Below, one piece after another: positions 45,024 through 55,113 of a stretch of DNA of 64,000 bases (positions are counted from its first letter, which is position 1; each line of letters begins with the position of its first letter). Made by a program: the position numbers and the translations under genes. The stretch is from Acidimicrobiia bacterium (GTDB lineage: Bacteria > Actinomycetota > Acidimicrobiia > Spongiisociales > UBA11373), in contig JAFGCH010000016.1 in NCBI GenBank assembly GCA_016932695.1, positions 16,357 to 80,356 on the forward strand. Reading direction: 5' to 3'. Below the pieces are notes generated by a model that ran no database searches, was not told the DNA's origin, and worked only from the letters and a program-made list of their open reading frames with translations.

Positions 45024-45575
45024 TCAGTGGCGGGCAGCTTCCTGCTGCAGTGCCTCCAGCAGGCGGCGGATCTGGGAGCGGAAGCGCTCGTCGACCAGGT
45101 GCCCGGCGGCATCGAAGCGGCTCTCGGCGGAGTCGATCAGCACCTCGGGCAGGCCCACCACCCGTACCCGGTTGTGGCGCAGTATCTCGCGCAGGTGCGT
45201 CTGCGCCCGTACCGTGCCGAAGCGGCCGCCCGCCCCCAGGATGGCTGCCGGCTTGCCCCGCAGCGGGGAGGCTTCCCCGCCGCGCGAGGCCCAGTCGAGG
45301 GCGTTCTTGAGCACGCCGGGGATCGACCAGTTGTACTCCGGCGTGGCGACCAGCAGGGCGTCCGCCGCGGCGATGGCCTCCCGGAGGCGGGTTACCTCGT
45401 GGGGCAGCCCGGCCGCCTCCACATCCGCGTCGAAGTGGGGGATGCCGTGGAGGGTCATCACCTCCAGCACCATGCCTGGCGGAGCCAGGTCGGTCGCGGC
45501 TCGCAGGGCGGCGGTGTTGAAGGACGCGCCGCGCAAACTGCCCGAGATGGCGAGGACGCGTAGAGGTGGAGTCAG
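45024..45575 (-). CDS. NADPH-dependent FMN reductase family protein
   Basis: LRVLAISGSLRGASFNTAALRAA, LLVATPEYNWSIPGVLKNALDWASR; N-terminus implies a CTG start at 45575. Confidence 0.82.
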   Translation of the reverse strand: MTPPLRVLAISGSLRGASFNTAALRAATDLAPPGMVLEVMTLHGIPHFDADVEAAGLPHEVTRLREAIAAADALLVATPEYNWSIPGVLKNALDWASRGGEASPLRGKPAAILGAGGRFGTVRAQTHLREILRHNRVRVVGLPEVLIDSAESRFDAAGHLVDERFRSQIRRLLEALQQEAARH

Positions 45576-45623
45576 AGCCGTCTCCCGGTAGGTGTGCCCT
45601 GCCCAACGCCGTGCCGGCGGCGG

Positions 45624-46112
45624 TCATTCCCGCGACGGCGAGGGCGCCGCCGCCTTGGAGTGGGGGGACTCGAGCAGGATGAACATGCGGTAGTGCGGCC
45701 CAATCTCGGGGAGTTCGAAGGGGTCGCCGTCACGGCGGAATCCGTAGCGCTCGTAGAAGCCGAAGGATCCGGCTCGGGCGTTGCACCAGGCCAGGCGGCC
45801 GCCGTGGGCGGCGGCGTGCTCCAGGCAGGCCTTGAGGAGCAAGCCGCCCAGCCCGTAGCCCCGATGCCCGTGGTCCACCGCCATGCCGCGCACCTGCCAG
45901 GCGGCCCGCTCGGGGCGCCCCGGCATGGGCCGGGGCATGATGGTGGCGATGCCCACCATCCGGCTGTGGCGGAACCCGCCCACGTGGAGCGCCTCGGAAT
46001 GGTCGTCGCCGGCGTAAACCAGCTCCTCCACCTCTTGGTGGGGTCGGAGCAAGGCTCGGCGCAGCGGGCGCACCGTCTCCGCTTCGACCGCCCGGACTTC
46101 GAACTCGGCCAT
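45624..46112 (-). CDS. GNAT family N-acetyltransferase
   Basis: AWQVRGMAVDHGHRGYGLGGLLLKACLEHAAAHGGRLAWCNARAGSFGFYERYGFRRDGDPFELPEIGPHYRM. Confidence 0.9.
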   Translation of the reverse strand: MAEFEVRAVEAETVRPLRRALLRPHQEVEELVYAGDDHSEALHVGGFRHSRMVGIATIMPRPMPGRPERAAWQVRGMAVDHGHRGYGLGGLLLKACLEHAAAHGGRLAWCNARAGSFGFYERYGFRRDGDPFELPEIGPHYRMFILLESPHSKAAAPSPSRE

Positions 46113-46211
46113 GGTCCCTCTCGACGCGCCAGCCTATCCGGCGCCGCCGCCGCTCGCCCCGGCGATGGGGCCTGATCGATCTCGGCGGCTCCTCGGGGTA
46201 CTCTGGCCGGG

Positions 46212-47156
46212 ATGCCTCCGCCGCCTCTTCAGACCGTCATCGCCTTCATCTGGGATTTCGACAGCACCTTGATCGTGGGCAACCAGCAGGATGCCCTCTT
46301 CGAGCACTACGGGGTAGACCCGCAGACCTTCTGGGCCGAGGTGGAGGCCCTGCCCGCCTTCCACCGGGAGCGGGGCGAGATCATCTCCCGGGACACGGCC
46401 TACTTGGTGCACCTGCTCACGTACGTGGAGGCTGGGGTACTCCCCGGCCTCGACAACGCCCGCCTCCGGGAGTTGGGCGGCCGGCTTTGCCCCAGTCCCG
46501 GCATCCCCGAGTTCCTTGCCTACACGCGCCGACGCGTTGCCGAAAACCCGGCTCTCGCCTCTGCCGGCATCGTGGTAGAGCACTACGCCGTGTCCACCGG
46601 GCTGCTCCCCATGATCGAGGGGAGCCCCATCGCCCCCTACCTGGATGGGATCTGGGCCAACACCCTCCTCGAGCACACCGCGCTCCCCGGCTACCTCCAT
46701 GGCGCGGCGGCCTGGGGCAGCCGGCGGATCACCCGCCAGGGCCTGGTGGTCGACGGGACCACCAAGACGCGGGCGATCTTCGAGATCAACAAGGGGACCA
46801 ACCGCGATCCCGCCATCGACGTCAATGCACCGCTGCCCGAGGAGCAGCGCCGAGTGCCCTTCTCGCAGATGATCTACGTGGCCGACGGCTTCAGCGACGT
46901 TCCGGCCTTCGCCCTGCTCAACGATCGGGGAGGGCGCACCTTCGGGGTGTACCCGGCGGCCCCGGCCGGCGGCCGGTCGCGGGCCGAGGATCTCCATGAG
47001 CAAGGGCGCATCCAGGGGATGGCCGAAGCCGACTTCCGTCCGGGCACCGCGGCCTACCGGTGGCTCGTCGAGTGCCTCGACGGGGTCGCCGGGGAGGTCC
47101 TGGCGGCCAGGCGACGGGGCGCGCCGGAGGCCCCGCGATCCCCCGGGTGCTCTTGA
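46212..47156 (+). CDS. HAD-superfamily phosphatase-like protein
   Basis: AFIWDFDSTLIVGNQQDALF (DxDST), HYAVSTGLLPMIEGSPIAPYLDGIWAN, MIYVADGFSDVPAFALL. Confidence 0.85.
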   Translation: MPPPPLQTVIAFIWDFDSTLIVGNQQDALFEHYGVDPQTFWAEVEALPAFHRERGEIISRDTAYLVHLLTYVEAGVLPGLDNARLRELGGRLCPSPGIPEFLAYTRRRVAENPALASAGIVVEHYAVSTGLLPMIEGSPIAPYLDGIWANTLLEHTALPGYLHGAAAWGSRRITRQGLVVDGTTKTRAIFEINKGTNRDPAIDVNAPLPEEQRRVPFSQMIYVADGFSDVPAFALLNDRGGRTFGVYPAAPAGGRSRAEDLHEQGRIQGMAEADFRPGTAAYRWLVECLDGVAGEVLAARRRGAPEAPRSPGCS

Positions 47157-47312
47157 CCTCACCCTCTTCAGGCGGCCGGTGACCCTGCCGATAGCAGGGC
47201 GAGCATCTGCCGGAGGTCCATCACGCCGAAGCGCCTCTCGTCCTTCGCCAGCCCCCTCCTGCCGCGCCTGGAACCGCTGGCACTGGCCGGCCTGGCCGGG
47301 CACGCCACGCTG

Positions 47313-49634
47313 TTGTGGGCTCTCGGCGACCGCGGGGTGTGGGTCTGGTCGGGCAGCGGCATCCTGGCGCTGCTCGGGGTGCTGGCGCTCGCCGGGCTGG
47401 TGAAGCCGTGGGGGCAGTGGTGGGTCCTGCTGCGGGGTGGCTTGGGCGTGGCGGTGCTGCTGCTGTTCGGCCAACTGACCGGGGCCGTGCCCGGCCAGTT
47501 GGAGGTGTGGTTCGGGGTGCTCGCTTTCACCTATCCCCTGGTCCTGGCCGGGGGCCGGGCGGTGGCGGTGCCGGTGGTAGTCGGCGGGTCCTATGCGGCC
47601 GCTCTCCTGCTCGCCGAGGCCCCGCCGAGCCCGGCGGCAGCTTCGATCCGAGGTTTGGTCGTCCTGTTCGTGGGGTCGGCGGCCTGCTTGCTGGGCGCAG
47701 GTGCTCGGCATCTGCTGGGGGAGCAGGGCCGCGCCGCGGGCCGGCTGCACGAGGCCGAAAGGGTCTTCGCGGCCGCTTTCGAGGGGGCCTCGAGCGGCAT
47801 GGCGGTCCTCGAGCTGGACGGGGCCCTGCTTCAGGTGAACCAGGCCCTGTGCGATCTGCTCGGTCATCCCCGTGAGGAGCTGGTAGGGACGCCATGGTCT
47901 TCCCATCTCCAACCCGACGATGCCGGGCACTACGCCGAGGCGGTCGCTCACCTGCTCGCCGGTGAGTCGTGGACCATCCAGCGCGAGGTGCGGCTGCGCC
48001 TGAAGGAGCGGCGTTTGGCTTGGGGGCTGTTGGGGATGTCCCTGGTGCACGATGCCGCGGCGCGTCCCCGCTACCTGTTCCTCCACGTCACCAACCTCAC
48101 CGACCGGGTGCGCACCGAGGGCCGGCTGCGCCAGAGCGAATCCCATTTCCGCAACTTGTTCGAGAGCTCTCCGATCCCGCTGTGGGAAGTGGATCTGACC
48201 GGCCTGGTGTCTCAATTCGAGCGCTGGCATGCCGAGGGCACCAGCGACCTCGCCGCCTTCCTCCAGTCTCGACCCGACCAGGCCCACCTGGCGGTGGCAG
48301 GGGTGACGGTGCGACGCGTCAACGAAGCCGCCTGCGCCCTGTTCGGGGCGGCGGGGGCAGAGGACTTCACGCGGGCACTGGCCTCCGGGGCACTGGGCCC
48401 CGGTTATCTCGAGGCGGTGATCACCCAGGCGGATGCCGTCTGGCACGGCCGGACCCACCACGAGATCAAAGTCGACCTGGGGGACGGAGGCGGCGGGACC
48501 CGCACCGGCACCCTCCGGGTGGTGGTCCCCGCGATCGAGGGCCGGCCCGACGTTTCCTCGGTGGTAGTGGCCTTCACCGACCTCACCGATCATCTCCGAG
48601 CGCGCGACCAATTGCGCCGGGTCGAGGACCGGCTGCGCACCGTGATGGCCGGCGCTCCCATCGTGGTGTTCGCCGTCGACGAGCACGGGGTATTCACCTT
48701 CTCCGAGGGACAGGGCCTGCGAGCCCTGGGCCTGGCGCCGGGGGAGGCGGTGGGGCGCTCCCTCTTCGAGATGTATCGGGGGTCGCCCGGGATAGTGCAG
48801 GCGATGCGCCGGTCGCTGGCGGGAGAGACCTTCCGCGGCACCCTGAGCGTCGATGAGCTGATCTTCGACACCCACTTCTCCCCGATGTGGGAAGAGGGCC
48901 GGGTGGTGGGTGTCATCGGGGTCTCCCACGACATCACCGAGCAGGCCCGGGCCTCGGACAATCTGCGCCAGCTGGTGCGCGCCAAGGACGAGTTCGTGGC
49001 GACGGTCAGCCACGAGCTGCGCACCCCGCTGACGGCGGTGGTGGGCTTCTCCCATGAGCTACGGGATCGTCTCGACCGCCTGGAAGCCGATGAGGTGCGC
49101 ACCTTCATCGACCTCATCGGCGACCAGGCCACCGAAGTTGCCGACCTAGTCGAAGACCTGCTGGTGGCGTCGCGGCTGGACCTGAACGAGGTGGCCGTCA
49201 CCCGGGACGCCATCCACCTGTGGAATCAGGTGGACGCGGTGCTGGTGGCGCGTCGCCTGGGCAAAGAGGTCACCACCGTGCGTCACGAGGCCGAGGCCAA
49301 GGTCTTCGCCGACCCGGTCCGGGTGCGCCAGATCTTCCGCAACCTGGTGGCCAACGCCGACCGCTACGGCGGCCCCCACATCACGGTGCGAGTAGACCGC
49401 TTCGGCGATCACTTCGCCCTTTCGGTCATCGACGACGGCCGCGGCATCCCAGAAACCGAGCGGGAGCGGGTCTTCGATCCCTACCGCCGGGCTCACAAGG
49501 AAGTGGGGCGCACCGAGTCGGTGGGTCTGGGGCTGACCGTCTCCCGCCAGCTCGCCCGCCTCATGAACGGCGACCTCAGCTACGACTATCGCAGCGGGCA
49601 CAGCATCTTCACCGTCACCCTGCCGGCGGCGTGA
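47313..49634 (+). CDS. membrane PAS sensor histidine kinase
   Basis: TM N-terminus, three PAS-like regions, SHELRTPLTAVVGFSHEL, NLVANADRYGG, DDGRGIPETERERVFDPY, GLGLTVSRQLARLM; true start uncertain. Confidence 0.88.
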   Translation: MWALGDRGVWVWSGSGILALLGVLALAGLVKPWGQWWVLLRGGLGVAVLLLFGQLTGAVPGQLEVWFGVLAFTYPLVLAGGRAVAVPVVVGGSYAAALLLAEAPPSPAAASIRGLVVLFVGSAACLLGAGARHLLGEQGRAAGRLHEAERVFAAAFEGASSGMAVLELDGALLQVNQALCDLLGHPREELVGTPWSSHLQPDDAGHYAEAVAHLLAGESWTIQREVRLRLKERRLAWGLLGMSLVHDAAARPRYLFLHVTNLTDRVRTEGRLRQSESHFRNLFESSPIPLWEVDLTGLVSQFERWHAEGTSDLAAFLQSRPDQAHLAVAGVTVRRVNEAACALFGAAGAEDFTRALASGALGPGYLEAVITQADAVWHGRTHHEIKVDLGDGGGGTRTGTLRVVVPAIEGRPDVSSVVVAFTDLTDHLRARDQLRRVEDRLRTVMAGAPIVVFAVDEHGVFTFSEGQGLRALGLAPGEAVGRSLFEMYRGSPGIVQAMRRSLAGETFRGTLSVDELIFDTHFSPMWEEGRVVGVIGVSHDITEQARASDNLRQLVRAKDEFVATVSHELRTPLTAVVGFSHELRDRLDRLEADEVRTFIDLIGDQATEVADLVEDLLVASRLDLNEVAVTRDAIHLWNQVDAVLVARRLGKEVTTVRHEAEAKVFADPVRVRQIFRNLVANADRYGGPHITVRVDRFGDHFALSVIDDGRGIPETERERVFDPYRRAHKEVGRTESVGLGLTVSRQLARLMNGDLSYDYRSGHSIFTVTLPAA

Positions 49635-49641
49635 GCCCCGC

Positions 49642-50235
49642 TCAGTAGTAGGGGTTCTCCCCGGAAGCGTGGTCGGTGACGTCTAGCACCGCCCCGACCT
49701 CGGGGCACCAATGGCGTAGAGCCACTTCGATCCCCTGGCGCAAGGTGACCTGGGCCATACCGCATCCCTGGCACCCGCCCCCGAGGCTCAGGTAGACGTC
49801 GCTGCCCTCCACCTCGGCGAGCTGGGCGAAACCGCCGTGGCCGGCGATGGACGGGTTGATCTCGTGGTCGAGGACGGCGGACACCCGCGCCTCGAGCGGG
49901 GCGTCATCTCCCGGCCACCAGGGCTCGGCCGGGGGCCGATTGGGGTTGTCGAGAGCCAGGCCCTCGCCGTCGGCGCGCAGCCCGGCTCCCTGGAGGAGCG
50001 GGATGCTGGCGTGGGGAATGACCACCGGCAGTTCTCCGTAGCGGCCGACGGCGTCGTCCTCGGCGGCGTCGGCCAGCGGCATGAGGGTGAGCCGGTATTC
50101 CCAGCCTCGGCCCCGCGGACCGGCTACCGCCAGGCCCAAAGCGAGCTCGGCAGAGTCCTCCTCCTCGGCACGCACCTCGAGGACGCGGCGCAGAGCCTCG
50201 TCGGTGATGCTGATGATGCGCTGTTCGATGGGCAT
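49642..50235 (-). CDS. NifU/NfuA-type iron-sulfur scaffold-like protein
   Basis: HesB-like N-terminal region and C-terminal NPSIAGHGGFAQLAEVEGSDVYLSLGGGCQGCGMAQVTLRQGIEVALR (CxxC). Confidence 0.87.
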   Translation of the reverse strand: MPIEQRIISITDEALRRVLEVRAEEEDSAELALGLAVAGPRGRGWEYRLTLMPLADAAEDDAVGRYGELPVVIPHASIPLLQGAGLRADGEGLALDNPNRPPAEPWWPGDDAPLEARVSAVLDHEINPSIAGHGGFAQLAEVEGSDVYLSLGGGCQGCGMAQVTLRQGIEVALRHWCPEVGAVLDVTDHASGENPYY

Positions 50236-50264
50236 GGCTCGGGGATCGTACCGGGGACGGGCAT

Positions 50265-52778
50265 CTACCCCTCCCGGTGGGGTGGAGCCGACGGGGTGTC
50301 GGGCGGCCCGGGCGGAGGCTCGGGTTCCAGGGGTTCGCCGATGCGGCGGGCCCGCTCGCGCAGCCCGGCGAGGGCCCGGTGCAGCACCGGGCCTGCGCCG
50401 CCTCCCGCGGTGGGGGCGCGCAGCAGTCCCGGTACCTGCTGGATCCACCCCACGGCGCGCAGCGACCCGTAGAGGATGGCGCCGGTGAGGCCGACGATGC
50501 CGACCCCGGCGAGCAGTATCAGCAGCCGGGGGAGGTCCAGCTCGAAGAACCGGCGCCACCCGGGACTAGCCAGGACGATCAGGAAGACCCCGGCCATGGA
50601 GCCGATCAGCAGGCGGCGCCAGGGGGTGAGGGGCCGGGCGTTGATGATCAGGGCGAAGAGGCCAATGGAGACCAGCACCAGGGCGGCCAGGGTGCGCGCC
50701 TCGATCAGCCCGATGTCCTCGAAGATGGCCAGCTCGTAAGCGCAGTAGGTGGCCGCCGCGGCCAGGCCCCCGACGGGCAGGGAGAAACTGACCACGCGGC
50801 GCACGAAGCCCGGGCGGGCCCGGGCCGCCGAGGGGGCCAGCGCCAGGAAGAAGGCCGGGATGCCGATGGTCAGGGAGCCCACCAGCGTCAGATGGCGGGG
50901 CACGAACGGGAAGGGACGGGAAAAGGCCCCCACGAGCAGGGCCAGCAAGAAGGCGTAGACCGTCTTGGTGAGGAACAGGTTGGCCACCCGCTCGATGTTC
51001 GAGATGACGCGGCGGCCTTCGGCTACCACATAGGGGAGGGTGGCGAAGGAGCCGTCGAGGAGCACCAGCTGGGCCACCGCTCGGGAGGCGGCGGCCCCCG
51101 ATCCCATGGCGATGCCGATGTCGGCGTCCTTCAGTGCCAGGGCGTCGTTGACTCCATCCCCGGTCATGGCGACCACGTGGCCCCGCGACTGCAGGGCGGC
51201 CACCATGGCTCGCTTCTGGTGCGGCGTCACCCGGCCGAAGATGGTGCCCTGCTCCAGGGCGTCGGCCAGTTCTTCGCCTTCTTCGGGGAGGGTGCGGGCA
51301 TCGACCACCCGGTCGGCTCCGGGCAGGCCCACCTGGGCGGCGATGGCAGCCACCGTCTGGGGATGATCGCCCGAGATCACCTTGGCGGCCACCCCTTGGG
51401 CGGCGAAGTAGCGGAGCGTCTGGGCAGCGTCGGGGCGGATGCGGTCGGTGAGGCCGACCAGGGCGACGGGCTCCAGCCCGGCAGGGAGGCCGTCGCCATC
51501 GAGATCCGCTTCGGCCCGGGCCAGGAGCAGCACCCGCCGTCCCTGGGCAGCCGCCGCCTCCAGGGAAGCGATCACCAGGGGATCGTCGGGGAGCACCATC
51601 TCGGGAGCGCCGAGCACCCAGGAGCCGGCGCTGCCGAAGGCGGCCCCGCTCCACTTCCGCGCCGAGGAGAAGGGGACGGTGCGGGTGGCCCGCCAGCCGG
51701 CGGGGGGCGCGGCGAAGGCCTCGCCTATGGCCTGCAAGGTGGCGTTGGGGTTGGGGTCGGAGGCGGCGAGGGCCCCCAGGGCCGGAGCCGGGTCGTGCCG
51801 CTCATCGAGCACGTCGAGTGACTCCACCGCCAGGCGGCCTTCGGTCAGGGTGCCCGTCTTGTCGAAGCAGACGACATCCACCCGGGCCAGCCCCTCCACC
51901 GCCGGCAGCTCCTGGACCAGGACCCGGCGCCTTCCCAGGCGCACCACGCCGACGGCGAAGGCCACCGAGGTGAGCAGCACCAGGCCCTCGGGCACCATGG
52001 CCACGATGCCCGCCGCGGTCCCCCGCAGTGCCTCCTTGATACCGACGTGCTCCCCGAGCTGCACCTGGCTCCACACCAGCAGGGTGACGGTGGGCAGCAT
52101 GACCCAGGCGATCACCGCCAGGATGCGGTTGATGCCGTTGCGCAGTTCGCTGCGGACCAGGGTGAAGCGCTTGGCCTCCTCGGCCAGGCGGGTGGCGTAG
52201 GCTTCCGGTCCCACCCGGGTGGCCCGGCAGCGGCCCCCGCCGGCGGACACGAAGGAGCCGGAGAGAACCTGGTCGCCCGCCTTCTTGAGGATGGGGTCGG
52301 ATTCTCCGGTGAGCAGCGACTCGTTCACCTCCAGGCTGTCGGACGACACAACCTCGCCGTCCACCACGATCTGGTCGCCGGGGCGAAGCACGAGCAGGTC
52401 GTCGAGGACCACCCGGTCGACGGGCAGGTCCACTTCTCGCCCGTCCCGCACCGCCCGGGCCCGGGGAGCACTGAGGAGGGCGAGGCGGTCGAGGGTGCGC
52501 TTGGCCCGGATCTCTTGGAAGATGCCGATGGCCGAGTTGGTGATGAGGACTATCCCGAACAGGGCATCCTGAATCGGGGCCACCACGAGCACCATCACCA
52601 GCAGGGCGCCCAGCAGCAGGTTGAAGAGGGTGAAGACGTTGGCCCGGATGATCTGGGCGATCGTGCGGCTGGGCCCGGTGGGGACCGCGTTCACCTGCCC
52701 GGCCGCCTCCCGTTCGGCGACCTCGGCTCGGGTCAGGCCGAGATGGGTGGAGGCGGGGCTGGGGGCCGGCAGGGTCAT
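50265..52778 (-). CDS. cation-translocating P-type ATPase
   Basis: CFDKTGTLTEGRLAV, LLTGESDPI, MTGDGVNDALALKDADIGIAMGSG. Confidence 0.93.
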   Translation of the reverse strand: MTLPAPSPASTHLGLTRAEVAEREAAGQVNAVPTGPSRTIAQIIRANVFTLFNLLLGALLVMVLVVAPIQDALFGIVLITNSAIGIFQEIRAKRTLDRLALLSAPRARAVRDGREVDLPVDRVVLDDLLVLRPGDQIVVDGEVVSSDSLEVNESLLTGESDPILKKAGDQVLSGSFVSAGGGRCRATRVGPEAYATRLAEEAKRFTLVRSELRNGINRILAVIAWVMLPTVTLLVWSQVQLGEHVGIKEALRGTAAGIVAMVPEGLVLLTSVAFAVGVVRLGRRRVLVQELPAVEGLARVDVVCFDKTGTLTEGRLAVESLDVLDERHDPAPALGALAASDPNPNATLQAIGEAFAAPPAGWRATRTVPFSSARKWSGAAFGSAGSWVLGAPEMVLPDDPLVIASLEAAAAQGRRVLLLARAEADLDGDGLPAGLEPVALVGLTDRIRPDAAQTLRYFAAQGVAAKVISGDHPQTVAAIAAQVGLPGADRVVDARTLPEEGEELADALEQGTIFGRVTPHQKRAMVAALQSRGHVVAMTGDGVNDALALKDADIGIAMGSGAAASRAVAQLVLLDGSFATLPYVVAEGRRVISNIERVANLFLTKTVYAFLLALLVGAFSRPFPFVPRHLTLVGSLTIGIPAFFLALAPSAARARPGFVRRVVSFSLPVGGLAAAATYCAYELAIFEDIGLIEARTLAALVLVSIGLFALIINARPLTPWRRLLIGSMAGVFLIVLASPGWRRFFELDLPRLLILLAGVGIVGLTGAILYGSLRAVGWIQQVPGLLRAPTAGGGAGPVLHRALAGLRERARRIGEPLEPEPPPGPPDTPSAPPHREG

Positions 52779-52815
52779 GGGGCGCCCGATGGTACCGGGA
52801 GGGCCGTCTGCCGGC

Positions 52816-53175
52816 CTAGACCTCTCCGCTCGGGCCCGAGTCCCTGTCGGCCGGCCGGTGCACCACGGCCTCCAGTACCAGGGAGAGGCCGATGGCGATC
52901 ACCACCACAGGCCAGATGGCGAACCGGCGGGGGAGGTGGCCCAGGTCGCGGGCCAGCATGAAGCCGCCGATGGCCAGCAGGGTGAGCGGCCAGAACCAGC
53001 CGCGGCGGTTCCCGGCGAGCGTGCCCACGAACAGCCAGCCCCCCAGGCCGAGCCACAGGAGGGTCCACAGGGAGATATCGGGGAGGATGTCCATCTCCCG
53101 CAGAAGGAAGAGAACTCCGACGGTGATGAGGGCCAGGCCAAAGAAGATGGGGCGGGGACGCGGGCCGTAATCCAT
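52816..53175 (-). CDS. small multi-TM protein with LiaI/LiaF-like TM region
   Basis: Four TM helices (FFGLALITVGVLFLLREMDILPDISLWTLLWLGLGGWLF). Confidence 0.65.
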   Translation of the reverse strand: MDYGPRPRPIFFGLALITVGVLFLLREMDILPDISLWTLLWLGLGGWLFVGTLAGNRRGWFWPLTLLAIGGFMLARDLGHLPRRFAIWPVVVIAIGLSLVLEAVVHRPADRDSGPSGEV

Positions 53176-53237
53176 GGAGCCAGGTTACCGGGCGGGCGCG
53201 CCCGGGGACCGCGGGATAGGCTCGGGGAGGACAGCCG

Positions 53238-54107
53238 ATGGAGGAGCGAGAGATGGACGTCGAGCGGGTAGGAGTCGTCGGCGGCGGATTGATGGGTTCG
53301 GGGATCGCCGAGGTATGCGCCCGGGCAGGGCTCGAAGTCGCCGTGGTCGAGGTCACCGATGAGCTCGCCGCCGCCGGGCGCAAGCGGGTCGCCGCCTCCC
53401 TGGGCCGGGCTGTGGACCGGGGGAAACTGCCCGCCGAGGAACGGGATGCGGCGCTGGAGCGCCTCAACTTCGGCGCCGACTTAGAGGTGCTCGCCGATCG
53501 CGACCTGGTGGTGGAGGCGGTGATCGAGGACCCGGCGGTGAAGGTCGAGGTCTTCCGCCGTCTCGACGCGGTGGTGGCCCGCCCTGATGCCATCCTGGGC
53601 TCGAACACCTCATCGATTCCCATCGTGCGCCTGGGCCGCGCCACCCGGCGGCCGGAGCAGGTGATCGGCCTGCACTTCTTCAGCCCGGTGCCGGTGATGA
53701 AGCTGGTCGAGGTCATCCCTTCGGTCCTCACTTCGGCGGACACCCTGGCTCGCAGCCGTGCCTTCTCCGCCGAGGTGCTGCGGAAGGAGGTGATCCAGGC
53801 CTCCGACCGGGCCGGCTTCATCGTCAACGCTCTCCTCAACCCCTACACCATGGCGGCCATCCGCATGTACGAGGGGGGCTTCGCCACCCGGGAGGACATC
53901 GACAAAGGAATGATGCTGGGCACCAACCATCCCATGGGGCCGCTCACTCTCTGCGACTTCATCGGCTTGGACGTGGTTCTGGCCGTGGCCGAGGTGCTCT
54001 ACGAGGAGTTCAAGGACCCCTTCTACGCCCCTCCGCCGCTGCTGCGGCGCATGGTGGAGGGGGGCCTGCTGGGACGCAAGACGGGTCGAGGGTTCTACGA
54101 CTACTGA
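53238..54107 (+). CDS. 3-hydroxybutyryl-CoA dehydrogenase family protein
   Basis: VGVVGGGLMGSGIAEVCARAGLEV, SNTSSIPI, GLHFFSPVPVMKLVEVI, DIDKGMMLGTNHPMGPLTLCDFIGLD. Confidence 0.93.
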   Translation: MEEREMDVERVGVVGGGLMGSGIAEVCARAGLEVAVVEVTDELAAAGRKRVAASLGRAVDRGKLPAEERDAALERLNFGADLEVLADRDLVVEAVIEDPAVKVEVFRRLDAVVARPDAILGSNTSSIPIVRLGRATRRPEQVIGLHFFSPVPVMKLVEVIPSVLTSADTLARSRAFSAEVLRKEVIQASDRAGFIVNALLNPYTMAAIRMYEGGFATREDIDKGMMLGTNHPMGPLTLCDFIGLDVVLAVAEVLYEEFKDPFYAPPPLLRRMVEGGLLGRKTGRGFYDY

Positions 54108-54149
54108 CAGCCTCTCCCGGCGGAGCGGGGAGAGGCGCGCCGCGCCGCC

Positions 54150-54584
54150 CTATTCCGCCCGGACGGCTCCGGCGCTCTCCATGGCGCGGACCATCTGATC
54201 CTTACGCACCAGCCCCGAAGCGCGCCACCGGGCCACGGGGCCGCGATCGGCGGTCCCCGCGGCCGGTTCGACGCGGCGCTTGGCCTTCTTCTTGGCTGCC
54301 GTTGCGGCCGGACGGCCGAGCAGCACGAAGGTGGGGGTGCCCTTGATGGAGAAAGCCTGGATCGCCTCCGGCACCCGCGCCACGTCCACCTTGACCACGT
54401 AGGCGCTGCCGGCGTACTCCTCAGCGAGTTCGTTGACGATGCCGTCCATGATCTTGCAGCTGCGGCAGTTGACCTGCATCAAATCGAGGAGGACCGGCTT
54501 GCCGTCGGCGAGGAGGGGCTTGAGCTCGTCGAGGCGACGCAACTCGATGGGTTTGACACGCTTGCGGCCGAACATGGGGGTCAC
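54150..54584 (-). CDS. thioredoxin-fold protein with CRSC active site
   Basis: KPVLLDLMQVNCRSCKIMDGIVNELAEEYAGSAYVVKVDVARVPEAIQAFSIKGTPTFVLL. Confidence 0.85.
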   Translation of the reverse strand: MTPMFGRKRVKPIELRRLDELKPLLADGKPVLLDLMQVNCRSCKIMDGIVNELAEEYAGSAYVVKVDVARVPEAIQAFSIKGTPTFVLLGRPAATAAKKKAKRRVEPAAGTADRGPVARWRASGLVRKDQMVRAMESAGAVRAE

Positions 54585-55054
54585 ACGCTACCCGGTGTCT
54601 CGCCGTGTCGGAAACGGGATGCCGCTGCCCCCGGGGCACGCTCGGGAGGCGGCCCCAACGGCGCTGCCAGGCGCCCCAGGGCCGCTTGCAGGTCGGGGGG
54701 GACGCGGCGTGGCCGACCCGCGAGGTCGGTGCAGGCCCCGGTGATCCCGGCTTCGAGGATCACCTCGTCCCCGCGGCGGATCTCCTGGTGCCAGCGACTG
54801 CTGGCCGACCGCAGTTCTACGATCTCGGAGGTCACCACCAGCGCATCGTCCGCCCCGGCGCTGCGGCGGAACCGCAGGTCCGCTCGGGCCACGATCACCC
54901 GGCAGCCGAGGCTCTCGATGGCGGCCATGCCCCAACCGATAGATTGCAGGGCGGCGATGCGGGCCTGCTCCAGATAGGTGAGGTAAACGGCGTGGTTGAC
55001 GTGGCCGTAGGGGTCGAGTTCGCTCCAGCGCACCCGGATCGGGGTCTCGTGCAT
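54581..55054 (-). CDS. acyl-CoA thioesterase, hotdog fold
   Basis: RVRWSELDPYGHVNHAVYLTYLEQARIAAL. Confidence 0.92.
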   Translation of the reverse strand: MHETPIRVRWSELDPYGHVNHAVYLTYLEQARIAALQSIGWGMAAIESLGCRVIVARADLRFRRSAGADDALVVTSEIVELRSASSRWHQEIRRGDEVILEAGITGACTDLAGRPRRVPPDLQAALGRLAAPLGPPPERAPGAAASRFRHGETPGSV

Positions 55055-55113
55055 GGCGGCGGGAGCCTACCCGTCCTATCTCGATCACCTAGCCTGCGAA
55101 GGAGGAGGTAACG

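Noticed and set aside
46134-49055. 973-aa minus-strand ORF
   Set aside because: Low-complexity antisense of the HAD and histidine kinase genes; typical high-GC spurious ORF.
50277-51821. 514-aa plus-strand ORF
   Set aside because: Antisense of the P-type ATPase; no domain-like sequence.
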